Source: a bacterium (GTDB lineage: Bacteria; Hydrogenedentota; Hydrogenedentia; Hydrogenedentiales; SLHB01). Taken from it: a DNA stretch of 10,376 bases. Made by a program: the position numbers and the translations under genes. Location: positions 1-10,376 of the forward strand of contig JAAEQP010001279.1 in the NCBI GenBank assembly GCA_024231375.1. The letters are read 5' to 3'. A model generated the notes under the pieces. It was not told the origin of the DNA. It did no database searches and was given only the letters and a program-made list of their open reading frames with translations. This document shows, in pieces, positions 1 through 6,260 of the stretch. Numbering within the stretch: the stretch's first letter is position 1; each line of letters starts with the position of its first letter.

Positions 1-538
1 CGTTCTCCAGCCGCTCGAGCATCACCGGGTCGCGGCTCAGAATGCGTTGCGCAACGGACGCCAAGTGGCCGCCGTGTCCCTTGTGGCTTTCCGCGAGGCT
101 AGCGGCGCGGCCCTGGTCCAAGTAGAACAGCGCGTGCAAGGCATCGCCCCGGAGCAAATCGTTCTCATCCCTATCCTGGATGATGGATTCGAGCAAGGGC
201 ATGGCGTCCGCCGATCCCCCTTCACTGAGTACGAACACCGACGGACGCGTCTCGGCCTCGGAGAGTGTCTTCCGCGCGCGCGTCAACACCTCCCGCACCA
301 TATCGGTCACCCGAACGTCGCTTGTCAGCAGCTCGGCTCCTCCGCCGGGCCCCGTCGAATCAGCCAATCCCGATGTCGCGCCAGGTGTCGCGCCCCGGAC
401 CGGTCTCCGCAGTTCCCTCACGCGAAGGTGGCGCTGCCACGCGACCGCGGACACGACCGCAACGCACACGACTACGCCAAGGATGATGAGCTGCTTGCGC
501 AACAGCGCACGCCGCGATCCGCTTCGATGGAGAGGCAC
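1..538 (-). CDS. Single-pass membrane protein with HEAT-like helices, 3' truncated by window edge
   Basis: Function not recognised. The frame stays open from a GTG at 538 to the window edge (179 codons seen). The GTG is preceded by AAGGA at 545-549 with 6 nt spacing, which decides the start. No ATG lies in frame before residue 80. The N-terminus is basic (residues 1-15), followed by a hydrophobic segment at about 17-33 that should act as an uncleaved signal anchor. Next comes a Gly/Pro/Thr-rich linker (about 48-70), then a helical region (75-179). The part at about 107-150 has the Ala/Leu spacing of HEAT-type repeats, with the motif RGDALHALFYLDQGRAASLAE. The bulk should lie outside the cytoplasmic membrane. 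It sits 40 nt downstream of folD on the same strand, so it is probably the third gene of that operon. I am sure the frame is coding because of the consistent codon pattern and the good start, but not of its role. Confidence 0.75.
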   Translation of the reverse strand, partial: MPLHRSGSRRALLRKQLIILGVVVCVAVVSAVAWQRHLRVRELRRPVRGATPGATSGLADSTGPGGGAELLTSDVRVTDMVREVLTRARKTLSEAETRPSVFVLSEGGSADAMPLLESIIQDRDENDLLRGDALHALFYLDQGRAASLAESHKGHGGHLASVAQRILSRDPVMLERLEN

Positions 539-544
539 GGCTTG

Positions 545-549
545 TCCTT
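545..549 (-). promoter_or_regulatory. Ribosome-binding site for the GTG-started membrane protein
   Basis: AAGGA on the minus strand, 6 nt before the GTG at 538. It lies in the 40-nt gap after the folD stop and is the main evidence for a non-ATG start. Confidence 0.6.
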
Positions 550-578
550 CTTGCCCAAATCCGGCCGGTTGAGGCCGC

Positions 579-1475
579 CTAGGAGCGGCGTTTCCCAATC
601 CCTTCCGCGGCCGTCACCGTGTTGGTGAGCAGCATGGCAACGGTCATGGGACCAACGCCTCCGGGTACGGGCGTAATGGCGCGGGCTTTCTTGCTCACGC
701 CCTTGAACTCGACATCGCCGGTCAATCGGTATCCGCGCTTGCGGGTCTTGTCTTCCACTCTGTTCATGCCCACATCGATGACGACAGCGCCTTCCTTCAC
801 CATCCGGGCGGTGATGAATTCGGACACGCCGATGGCCGCGACGAGGATGTCGGCCTGTTTCGTAATGGAGGCCAGCTTTTTGGTGCGCGAGTGACATACC
901 GTCACCGTCGCGTTGGCGCCGGCGGCTTTCTGGACAAGCATGGCGGCCAACGGTTTGCCTACAATGTTCGACCGACCCACGATGACAACGTGCTTCCCGG
1001 CCGGGTCATAGCCGTAGCGCAGAAGCAGGCGTTGGCAGCCGTGCGGCGTGCAGGGAAGGAAGCCTTCTTCGCCGATGAGGAGTTTGCCTACATTGACGGG
1101 ATGGAATCCGTCGGCGTCTTTGGCGGGATCGATGGCGTTGAGAACCTTCATCTCGTCGATCTGCTTGGGAACCGGCGACTGAACCAGAATACCGTGAACT
1201 TTGGGGTCGTTGTTGAGCCGCTTCACCAGCCCCAATACACGCCGCTCGGTGGCCGTGTCGGGCAACCGATGCGCGAAGGACGCGATGCCCACTTCCGCGC
1301 AGGCGCGTTCTTTGTTCCGCACATAGATGGCGCTGGCGGGATCGTCGCCTACGAGCACGACGGCCAGTCCGGGCGCGATGCCCCGTTTCTTCAGTGCGGC
1401 AACGCGATCCGCGAGGTCGGATCGAATCTCGGCGGCCAGTTTCTTCCCATCGATTAGCTTGGCGGTCTTCGGCAT
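579..1475 (-). CDS. folD: Bifunctional methylenetetrahydrofolate dehydrogenase / methenyltetrahydrofolate cyclohydrolase FolD
   Basis: Cytosolic enzyme of one-carbon metabolism. It oxidises 5,10-methylene-THF with NAD(P)+ and hydrolyses the methenyl form to 10-formyl-THF, the donor for purine and formyl-Met synthesis. The 298-aa length is normal for the family. Visible signatures are YVRNKERAC (51-59), which contains the catalytic Lys55; [10 protein letters not shown] (94-103); [14 protein letters not shown] (119-132) with the substrate-binding Asp122; PCTPHG (141-146); the Rossmann loop GRSNIVGKP (167-175); and [15 protein letters not shown] (from about 268). All expected catalytic positions are intact. 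The usual hydrophobic residue after VQ is Ser here, a mild variation. The ATG is supported by GGAGAG (1483-1488) with 7 nt spacing. It lies 57 nt after the TPR-like gene and 40 nt before the membrane-protein gene, so it probably shares their transcript; neither neighbour is an obvious folate gene. Confidence 0.97.
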   Translation of the reverse strand: MPKTAKLIDGKKLAAEIRSDLADRVAALKKRGIAPGLAVVLVGDDPASAIYVRNKERACAEVGIASFAHRLPDTATERRVLGLVKRLNNDPKVHGILVQSPVPKQIDEMKVLNAIDPAKDADGFHPVNVGKLLIGEEGFLPCTPHGCQRLLLRYGYDPAGKHVVIVGRSNIVGKPLAAMLVQKAAGANATVTVCHSRTKKLASITKQADILVAAIGVSEFITARMVKEGAVVIDVGMNRVEDKTRKRGYRLTGDVEFKGVSKKARAITPVPGGVGPMTVAMLLTNTVTAAEGIGKRRS

Positions 1476-1532
1476 GCTGGTGCTCTCCCGTAGCGATCGG
1501 CTTCAGGTCAACGTCATCGGTTCGCCGCTAGG

Positions 1533-2657
1533 TCACGCGAAGCGGCTTCTCATGAAGAATACCCCAACGAACACGGCCACGCAAAGTGCCACCAGAATCA
1601 CGACCGCCAGGACCGGTGTCGAAGGAGCCCCGGACTCATTCTCCGATGCGGCCGGAGGCGGACTTTCGCCGGGAGCCTCAACGTTGGCGGTCCCGTTCCC
1701 CCGCCGCTCGTCGAACACGCGCCCTCCCCGTTCGCGGATGGGGCGTGCGGCGCTTGTCTGGTCAGAGCCCCCTGGCACGGATGACTCGACCTCCCCAGCA
1801 GAGACATTCAGGCCGGACTTGGCGCCGTCAGGAAGCTGGCTTTCGATGGCCGTGCGGAACCGCTCTAGAATCTCGGGGTAGCGGTCGGCGATGACGGGAA
1901 GCCGCTTGAGCAGCGCCTCAATCGCCGCAAGCCGCGCCTGGGGCGAGGTTCTGCCTTCAATAGCGGTGGTGAGGAGTCCTGTAACGGCGTTCTGCTGGTG
2001 CGCGGTCGCGGCCGCGTACTGCGGGCCGTCGCCAACCAACGGTTCCGCATCGTATTCCAGCATCTGAAGGTAATGGCGCTCCGCCGACGCGCGATCGCCC
2101 CGGCTGCCCGCTACTTGCCCCAAACCGTACAGGCTCTCCAGTTGCAGGGCCGGGTTGTCGGGATAGTCGTCGACCAAGCCCGAGTACAGACGCTCCGCGG
2201 TATCGGGTTCCACCGTCTGGGCGCGTTTGGCCGCCATCCGTTTCACCGCGACCATGTAGGGATGGTCCGGGTCAAAGGTCTCGACCACGTTAAGGTATGC
2301 GTCCAACGCGCCCTTGGGGTCGGCTGGTTGTCCGTAGTCGCTGAGATCCCATTCCAGAATCTGGCCCATCGTGGCTGCCAGTTCGATGTTCTTACTGAAA
2401 CCGGGGTAGCCGTCGATGATGGCTTGATACTGCTTGATCAGGGCTTCCTTGCCCTGCTCGCGGGCGATGGTTGAGGCCGACCGGCCCAGTTCCTGGATGG
2501 CGGCGAGGTACTCGGGGTACCGGGGCGATTCCTGAGCTGCAAAGGCGCTGCCCGCCACGAAGGTCACGGTCATCACAAGTGTCAGCACAAGACCCAACAA
2601 CGTGCGGAGTCGTTTGCCTTCATCCCACCGAATGCTATGCCTGAGCGTCCGTTTCAT
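1533..2657 (-). CDS. Secreted TPR-like protein with C-terminal membrane anchor
   Basis: Function not recognised. The 374-aa protein starts at the ATG at 2657. The frame opens further upstream (to 2786), but GAGGTG lies 4 nt before 2657, and the signal peptide fits this start. Residues 1-18 are basic, 19-39 are hydrophobic, and a probable signal peptidase I site follows Ala-Phe-Ala at 38-40. Residues 45-270 are helical and TPR-like. They include paired helices around 70-84 (EALIKQYQAIIDGYP), 116-143, 152-166 (TAERLYSGLVDDYPDNP) and 176-203 (GDRASAERHYLQMLEYD). A Pro/Ser/Gly/Glu-rich linker (about 280-346) leads to one transmembrane helix (347-369) with a short basic tail. The predicted layout is therefore an extracytoplasmic TPR-type domain held by a C-terminal anchor. 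Such proteins often scaffold envelope complexes, but nothing here names a partner. It is the first gene of the folD operon. Confidence 0.85.
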   Translation of the reverse strand: MKRTLRHSIRWDEGKRLRTLLGLVLTLVMTVTFVAGSAFAAQESPRYPEYLAAIQELGRSASTIAREQGKEALIKQYQAIIDGYPGFSKNIELAATMGQILEWDLSDYGQPADPKGALDAYLNVVETFDPDHPYMVAVKRMAAKRAQTVEPDTAERLYSGLVDDYPDNPALQLESLYGLGQVAGSRGDRASAERHYLQMLEYDAEPLVGDGPQYAAATAHQQNAVTGLLTTAIEGRTSPQARLAAIEALLKRLPVIADRYPEILERFRTAIESQLPDGAKSGLNVSAGEVESSVPGGSDQTSAARPIRERGGRVFDERRGNGTANVEAPGESPPPAASENESGAPSTPVLAVVILVALCVAVFVGVFFMRSRFA

Positions 2658-2661
2658 ATCC

Positions 2662-2667
2662 CACCTC
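2662..2667 (-). promoter_or_regulatory. Ribosome-binding site selecting the ATG at 2657
   Basis: GAGGTG on the minus strand, 4 nt from the ATG at 2657. An alternative ATG at 2669 has only GGAGG one base away, which is too close. This supports the shorter reading with the N-terminal signal peptide. Confidence 0.55.
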
Positions 2668-2691
2668 ATGCCTCCAGGACCCACAGCCGGT

Positions 2692-2700
2692 ATAGTAGCA
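2692..2700 (-). promoter_or_regulatory. Possible extended -10 promoter of the TPR-folD operon
   Basis: On the minus strand the sequence TGCTACTAT gives a TGN extension followed by TACTAT (4 of 6 to the consensus), about 35 nt before the ATG at 2657. No clear -35 hexamer is visible at 17-18 nt upstream. This is a weak candidate, listed because the operon needs a start in this divergent region. Confidence 0.25.
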
Positions 2701-2803
2701 TGCCCGGTGGTATCGACGCCTTCCAGGGCAACCGCACTAAATGGCAGGGGGGCTTCACGCTCCCGGGATGTAAACCGGAGAAACATTCAAGACGAGGTCC
2801 GAG

Positions 2804-2941
2804 TTTGGAGTGCGCCATCACGATGGCGCTTTGATTTCGGGGCATCACGATGCCCCGGACCGGGACAAGAGCCCCCATCGTCTGATGGGGCCCCATCGTG
2901 ATGCGGGCGGGAAAAGCGGCATCGTGATGCCGCACTCCAAA
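2804..2941. repeat. BIME/REP-like cluster of five small palindromes
   Basis: A 138-bp block bounded by a perfect 10-bp inverted repeat (TTTGGAGTGC at 2804-2813, its complement at 2932-2941). Five hairpins follow in a row: 2812-2829 (8-bp stem), 2838-2857 (9-bp stem), 2873-2890 (7-bp stem, 4-nt loop), 2890-2908 (imperfect, one bulged C) and 2916-2933 (8-bp stem). Four share CATC-AC-GATG or its complement CATC-GT-GATG as the hairpin centre; the middle one has CATC-GTCT-GATG. The left half (hairpin, about 8-nt T-rich linker, second hairpin) is repeated inverted as the right half. This is the architecture of bacterial interspersed mosaic elements built from REP units. It lies between divergent genes, so a role as their terminator is unlikely. 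Confidence 0.75.
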
Positions 2942-2946
2942 TAGTC

Positions 2947-2985
2947 CCCATTTGTGTGGGATGGGCCTAGCTGTCCACAAACGGG
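2947..2985. repeat. Imperfect inverted repeat beside the palindrome cluster
   Basis: CCCATTTGTG (2947-2956) faces CACAAACGGG (2976-2985), which pair at 9 of 10 positions across a 19-nt spacer. It starts 6 nt after the BIME-like block and may be its outer boundary or a separate small hairpin. There is no T-tract on either strand. Confidence 0.35.
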
Positions 2986-3054
2986 AGAGGCGGCACTCAC
3001 GCAATCCTCCGTCTTCCGGGCGATTCTGGTGTGATTGCCCTGCCAACGCTTGCC

Positions 3055-3083
3055 TTGACGCCTATTCAACCCGGTGCTACCGT
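3055..3083 (+). promoter_or_regulatory. Possible promoter of the ceramidase-sialidase operon
   Basis: TTGACG at 3055-3060 (5 of 6 to the -35 consensus), a 17-nt spacer, and TACCGT at 3078-3083 (only 3 of 6 to the -10). If used, transcription would start near 3090 and the leader would contain the whole 3108-3269 palindrome. The weak -10 keeps this tentative. Confidence 0.3.
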
Positions 3084-3107
3084 GGGATGCAACGCATGAT
3101 CCGGGTC

Positions 3108-3269
3108 TAGAGCGCTTCAAGTAATTGTGTGGTCGCAGCTGCGCCAGTTGGGACGAGGCTGGCAAGGAACGAAGATGCAGGCGTGGCAGAGCCACGGCGA
3201 GGCTTCGTGACGCGGTCAGCCGACGCCGCAACCAGCAGATGCGGCTACAGAATTGGTTGAGGTGCTCTA
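3108..3269 (+). repeat. 162-nt imperfect palindrome, giant hairpin in the leader of the ceramidase-like gene
   Basis: Positions 3108-3142 pair with 3235-3269. Of 35 opposed positions 27 are Watson-Crick, 5 are G.U on the plus strand (3114/3263, 3116/3261, 3122/3255, 3131/3246, 3133/3244) and only 3 are true mismatches (3121/3256, 3127/3250, 3138/3239). Pairing continues inside around the same centre (about 3189). GTTG 3147-3150 pairs with 3229-3232, GGCTGGC 3157-3163 with 3215-3221 (one G.U), ACGAAG 3169-3174 with 3203-3208, and CGTGGC 3182-3187 with 3191-3196 around an AGA loop. The ends read TAGAGC...GCTCTA. It finishes 17 nt before the Shine-Dalgarno run of the next gene. It may be a structured leader RNA, a small RNA, or a miniature inverted-repeat (MITE-like) element with TA ends. 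Confidence 0.8.
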
Positions 3270-3285
3270 AACGCAACCCGCACAC

Positions 3286-3293
3286 GGGGGGAG
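3286..3293 (+). promoter_or_regulatory. Ribosome-binding site selecting the ATG at 3299
   Basis: GGGGGGAG, 5 nt before the ATG at 3299. The frame is open back to a TTG at 3125, but that extension would translate the 3108-3269 palindrome. The Shine-Dalgarno run and the family alignment both favour 3299. Confidence 0.6.
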
Positions 3294-3298
3294 TAGCC

Positions 3299-4588
3299 AT
3301 GGCGTTCGCGGCAGCATTCGCGGAGAAGGAAATAGCACCGCCTCTCGGCGTCAGCAAGATCGGTTGGATCAAGGACATTCGTTCCGACACGCTGCTCGAC
3401 CCGCTCTACGTACGAGTGGCGTTGCTTGAATCGGGGACCGGTAGGCTGGCGTTCGTGCAGTTGGACACGCTACGCATCGATTGGGCGGATGTGTGTACCC
3501 TGCGCCAACGCATCGCCGAAACGTATGACTTTCCCGGGGATTGCATCATGGTGTCCGCGACCCACAACCACGCCGGACCCGCTATCGCCAGCGCAGGCGC
3601 CGTGAAACGCGATGATGCCTACGCGGAAGCCACCATGAACACCATGGTCGAGGTCTTTGGGGAGGCCTTGGCGCGGATGCAAGACGCCGAGATCGGGTGT
3701 GGCAGTTGCTTCGAGTTCAACGTGGCCCACAACCGCCGCATCATGATGCGCGACGGGACTGTCCGCACCCACGGCACATTCAAGGACCCCGAAGCATTGT
3801 GTTTTGAGGGACCCATCGACCCGGAGGTGGCTGTGATGGCCGTCCGTGCGAAGGATGGAGGCTGGCTTGGCGCTCTGGTGAATTTCGCCTGCCACCCCAC
3901 GCATCACGCCGGAACCACGGAGCTATCTGGAGGCTATCCCGCCGCGTTGGCGGTTGCCATGAAACAACGCGGCTGCCCGGTCACTCTGTTCCTAAACGGG
4001 GCCTGCGGCAACCTGCATCACGCCAACCCGATGACGAACACCGACACGCCGAAGGAGGACATCGCCCGCATCCTCGCCGAGGACGCGTCACGCCTCATGG
4101 AATCGGTCGAGTTGACCGACGATGTCGCACTAGCCTCGGCGTCGCGGATGCTGGCGCTGCCCTACCGTGACCCGTCCAGCGACGAACAGGCCGGCAAGAT
4201 TCGCGGCGCACAGCGGTTCGTCGATCCGGGTCTCTACGACATGCTCATCCCGGACCTCCTCGAGCGTATCCGGCGCGACAAGATTCTGGAAGTGGAACTC
4301 CAGGCCCACGCCATCGGAAACCACGTCCTGGTGGCTGTGCCCGCCGAGCTGTTCGTTCAGCTGGGATTGCGCATCAAGACCGGCGCCCACCCCTGGCACG
4401 CGTTGGTGGTGGGCTATGCCAACGGAAGCGTCGGGTATGTGCCGCACCGCGAAGCCTTCGCGCGTGGGGGGTATGAGACGACGTTCGGCCCGTCGAGCCA
4501 ACTCGCGCCGGAGGCCGGAGACCTCATCGTCCAAGGTACGCTGGGGCTGATCGGCGAAATCCCGGCCACAGTCAGGGCGGAGGGATAG
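3299..4588 (+). CDS. Neutral/alkaline non-lysosomal ceramidase-like hydrolase
   Basis: A 429-aa protein of the neutral ceramidase N-terminal domain family, whose characterised members are zinc amidases that split ceramide into sphingosine and fatty acid. Motifs in family order are IMVSATHNHAGP (83-94) with probable zinc ligands His89/His91; VNFACHPTHH (194-203) with His199; FLNGACGNLHHANP (231-244); VAVPAELFVQLG (345-356) with Glu350; and GYANGSVGYVPHREAF (372-387), GGYETTFG (390-397), which place Tyr380 and Tyr392 near the expected tyrosine ligand. The C-terminal immunoglobulin-like domain of true ceramidases is absent. No signal peptide is seen (the N-terminus reads MAFAAAFAEKE), so it appears cytoplasmic unless the start is wrong. 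The many bacterial single-domain homologues are mostly uncharacterised, so the substrate may not be ceramide. It is the first gene of an operon with the sialidase-like gene, 3 nt away. Confidence 0.85.
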   Translation: MAFAAAFAEKEIAPPLGVSKIGWIKDIRSDTLLDPLYVRVALLESGTGRLAFVQLDTLRIDWADVCTLRQRIAETYDFPGDCIMVSATHNHAGPAIASAGAVKRDDAYAEATMNTMVEVFGEALARMQDAEIGCGSCFEFNVAHNRRIMMRDGTVRTHGTFKDPEALCFEGPIDPEVAVMAVRAKDGGWLGALVNFACHPTHHAGTTELSGGYPAALAVAMKQRGCPVTLFLNGACGNLHHANPMTNTDTPKEDIARILAEDASRLMESVELTDDVALASASRMLALPYRDPSSDEQAGKIRGAQRFVDPGLYDMLIPDLLERIRRDKILEVELQAHAIGNHVLVAVPAELFVQLGLRIKTGAHPWHALVVGYANGSVGYVPHREAFARGGYETTFGPSSQLAPEAGDLIVQGTLGLIGEIPATVRAEG

Positions 4589-4591
4589 AGA

Positions 4592-5716
4592 ATGTGCCGT
4601 AGTGCGGCAGTTGGGTTGGCCCTTGTCGTCCTAGCCATGACGGCCGCCCACGGCCAGACGTCGGGAGGTGCCGTGGATCCCTATCAGTTCGCCTATCCGA
4701 CGACCGTCATCTTCAAAGGGCAAGAGCCGTTCAAGTACGGCCGCGAACCCATCCTGCGCAGAATGCCCGATGGTTCGTTGGCCTGTCTCATCTACTCGGG
4801 CGGACCCTCGGAACCCCACGACGACAATGTGACCCTCATCACGCGTAGCGCCGACGACGGCACAACATGGACGCCGCCCGAGGTGCTGTTCAGCCACAAG
4901 ACCCGGGGCGTGTGGTCCACCGAGCTGTTCACAGGCGGTCCCGATCCTTGCATCTTCGTGCATACCTTCGATGCCGCCAGCCACTACGCCGAGCTTCGGG
5001 CCTACCGGTCGTTCACGCGGGACAACGGGAAAACGTGGTCCGAACCGGTCTCCGTACCTGGAGGGGTGAACGGCGTGTCCGTGCGGCAGGGCATCGTCCT
5101 ATCGGACGGAACCTGGGTGTTCCCCTGCTACTGGCAGGAAGTCCTGGGCCAATGGGACTGGGAGAAGAAGGGCAAGGAATACGGCGGCCATCACGGGTCG
5201 TGGCGGTTCGTGTCGGGCGTCCTTCGATCCGCGGACCAGGGCAAGAGCTTCACGCTCCACGGCAACCTTCGCGCAGGCACCAATCTCTGGGAACCTGCCG
5301 TTGTCGAGATCGCGCCGAACCGGATCGTCATGCTCCTCCGCGCCGACGGTGCGGGCGCCTTCTATCGCGCCGAAAGCAACGACGGCGGCAGGACATGGTC
5401 CGCACCCGAATTGAGCGACATCCCCGACCCTGGCGCCAAGATGTGTCTGGTCCGCGCCGGCGACGCGGTTGTTCTCCTGCACAACCCCAACCCGAACGCA
5501 GGCTGGCAGAACCGAAACGTTCTTTCCCTGTGGGTCAGCCGCGACGGGTGCAAGACATGGCCCACCAAACTAGACTTGGGCCGCGTTCGCTCCGAAGGCC
5601 GCGTTCTGTGCTACCCCCACGCCTTCGCCGACACCGAGCAACGCCTGCTCTACATAGCCTGCGACGGCGTGTTCGAGCACTACTTGCTGAAGGTTCCCTT
5701 CGACGACTTCTTGTAG
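4592..5716 (+). CDS. Secreted BNR-repeat sialidase-like protein
   Basis: A 374-aa protein predicted to be a six-bladed beta-propeller of the exo-alpha-sialidase / BNR superfamily. Residues 1-21 form a signal peptide (hydrophobic core about 7-18, likely cleavage after Ala-His-Gly at 19-21). Five Asp-box motifs are visible: SADDGTTW (86-93), TRDNGKTW (142-149), SADQGKSF (213-220), SNDGGRTW (262-269) and SRDGCKTW (316-323, with an unusual Cys). Arg51 in GREPILRRMPDGSL fits the first arginine of the sialidase triad, although the classical FRIP motif reads REP here. Arg250 and one of Arg332/334/337 could supply the others. LWEPAVVEI (232-240) is typical of the family. The ATG follows GGAGGG (4579-4584) that overlaps the end of the previous gene, so the two are translationally coupled. 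Sialic acid cleavage is plausible but unproven; many relatives act on other glycans or have no known substrate. Confidence 0.85.
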   Translation: MCRSAAVGLALVVLAMTAAHGQTSGGAVDPYQFAYPTTVIFKGQEPFKYGREPILRRMPDGSLACLIYSGGPSEPHDDNVTLITRSADDGTTWTPPEVLFSHKTRGVWSTELFTGGPDPCIFVHTFDAASHYAELRAYRSFTRDNGKTWSEPVSVPGGVNGVSVRQGIVLSDGTWVFPCYWQEVLGQWDWEKKGKEYGGHHGSWRFVSGVLRSADQGKSFTLHGNLRAGTNLWEPAVVEIAPNRIVMLLRADGAGAFYRAESNDGGRTWSAPELSDIPDPGAKMCLVRAGDAVVLLHNPNPNAGWQNRNVLSLWVSRDGCKTWPTKLDLGRVRSEGRVLCYPHAFADTEQRLLYIACDGVFEHYLLKVPFDDFL

Positions 5717-6153
5717 ATGAACCACGCAGTTCCGTGCCCCTGTGCATGCGGCAGCAAGTGATAGACGCGGATTCCCCATACAGTAAGCGAAGCCTAGACG
5801 AAGGCTCTTCGTCCACCTGTCGAGTAGAGGCAGTTGTAGGAGGGGTCCGCAAGGTGGTTGTGGTTTTCAACAGTCCGATCAGTGAGACGCACAGCGCATG
5901 GCGGACAATTCGGTCAAACTCATCGAAAACGTCTGTTCTGCTCCAGCCGGCTCAGCACCATTCAGCGTGCATTCTCTGAAGGGGACAGGCCCACAGCGCC
6001 GACGTGATGCCCACAACGGGTCCGAGCGGGAAGATAATGCGCTCCACCGGGGATAGCTCGCCTTCAATCAGAGGTATCGAGCAGGAAGCCCGGGTAGTGC
6101 CCCTAGCACACGCCTGCGACCTCTCACGGACCGCAACGTCGGCAGGCGATGGG
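5717..6153. other. Stretch without a convincing gene
   Basis: About 440 bp between the sialidase-like gene and the promoter of the M50-like gene. Base composition drops relative to the flanks. A plus-strand frame from a GTG at 6004 ends at 6264, overlapping the next ATG as ATGA, but it has no ribosome-binding site and its product (86 aa) shows no recognisable pattern. A minus-strand frame (6314 down to 5952) has one hydrophobic stretch (IIFPLGPVVGITSALWACP) and is followed in the same frame, after one TGA, by another open stretch down to about 5535. This could be a decayed gene, but I see no family motif. Confidence 0.4.
5797..5813 (+). terminator. Small hairpin downstream of the sialidase-like gene
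   Basis: GACGAAG (5797-5803) pairs perfectly with CTTCGTC (5807-5813) around a 3-nt loop, about 80 nt after the stop codon. No T-run follows, so it is only a candidate for transcript end or stability. Confidence 0.25.
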
Positions 6154-6182
6154 TTGACGGCACTGACTACCTCGTTCATACT
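6154..6182 (+). promoter_or_regulatory. Predicted sigma70-type promoter of the M50-like gene
   Basis: TTGACG at 6154-6159 (5 of 6), an exact 17-nt spacer, and CATACT at 6177-6182 (4 of 6). Transcription would start near 6189, giving a leader of about 75 nt. The leader contains a 6-bp hairpin (CTGGCG 6195-6200 with CGCCAG 6206-6211, loop GGAGT). Confidence 0.45.
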
Positions 6183-6260
6183 GCAACAAGCCTTCTGGCG
6201 GGAGTCGCCAGCGGGATCATATAGGAATCTCGGCCCGAGTCTCGTGAAACACATGAGGCG

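Noticed and set aside
47..628. 193-codon plus-strand open frame
   Set aside because: It overlaps the well-started minus-strand membrane protein and the folD end, and the product shows no plausible pattern.
1998..2474. 158-codon plus-strand open frame
   Set aside because: Antisense shadow of the TPR-like gene.
2658..2786. Upstream extension of the TPR-like gene to 2786
   Set aside because: It would bury the signal peptide 43 residues inside the protein. The ATG at 2657 has GAGGTG just upstream, and the extension has no matching ribosome-binding site.
2804..2941. CRISPR array
   Set aside because: The repeats are short palindromes at irregular spacing with no unique spacers of constant length; the pattern is REP/BIME-like.
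3125..3298. Upstream extension of the ceramidase-like gene to a TTG at 3125
   Set aside because: It reads through the 162-nt palindrome, gives an Arg/Cys-rich leader unlike the family, and ignores the strong Shine-Dalgarno at 3286-3293.
5717..5761. Tiny frame with a Cys-rich CPCACGSK end resembling the SEC-C zinc motif
   Set aside because: Only 14 codons with a stop in the middle of the would-be motif; most likely chance.
4867..5979. 370-codon plus-strand open frame
   Set aside because: Arg-rich out-of-frame reading of the sialidase-like gene; the Asp-box motifs are in the other frame.
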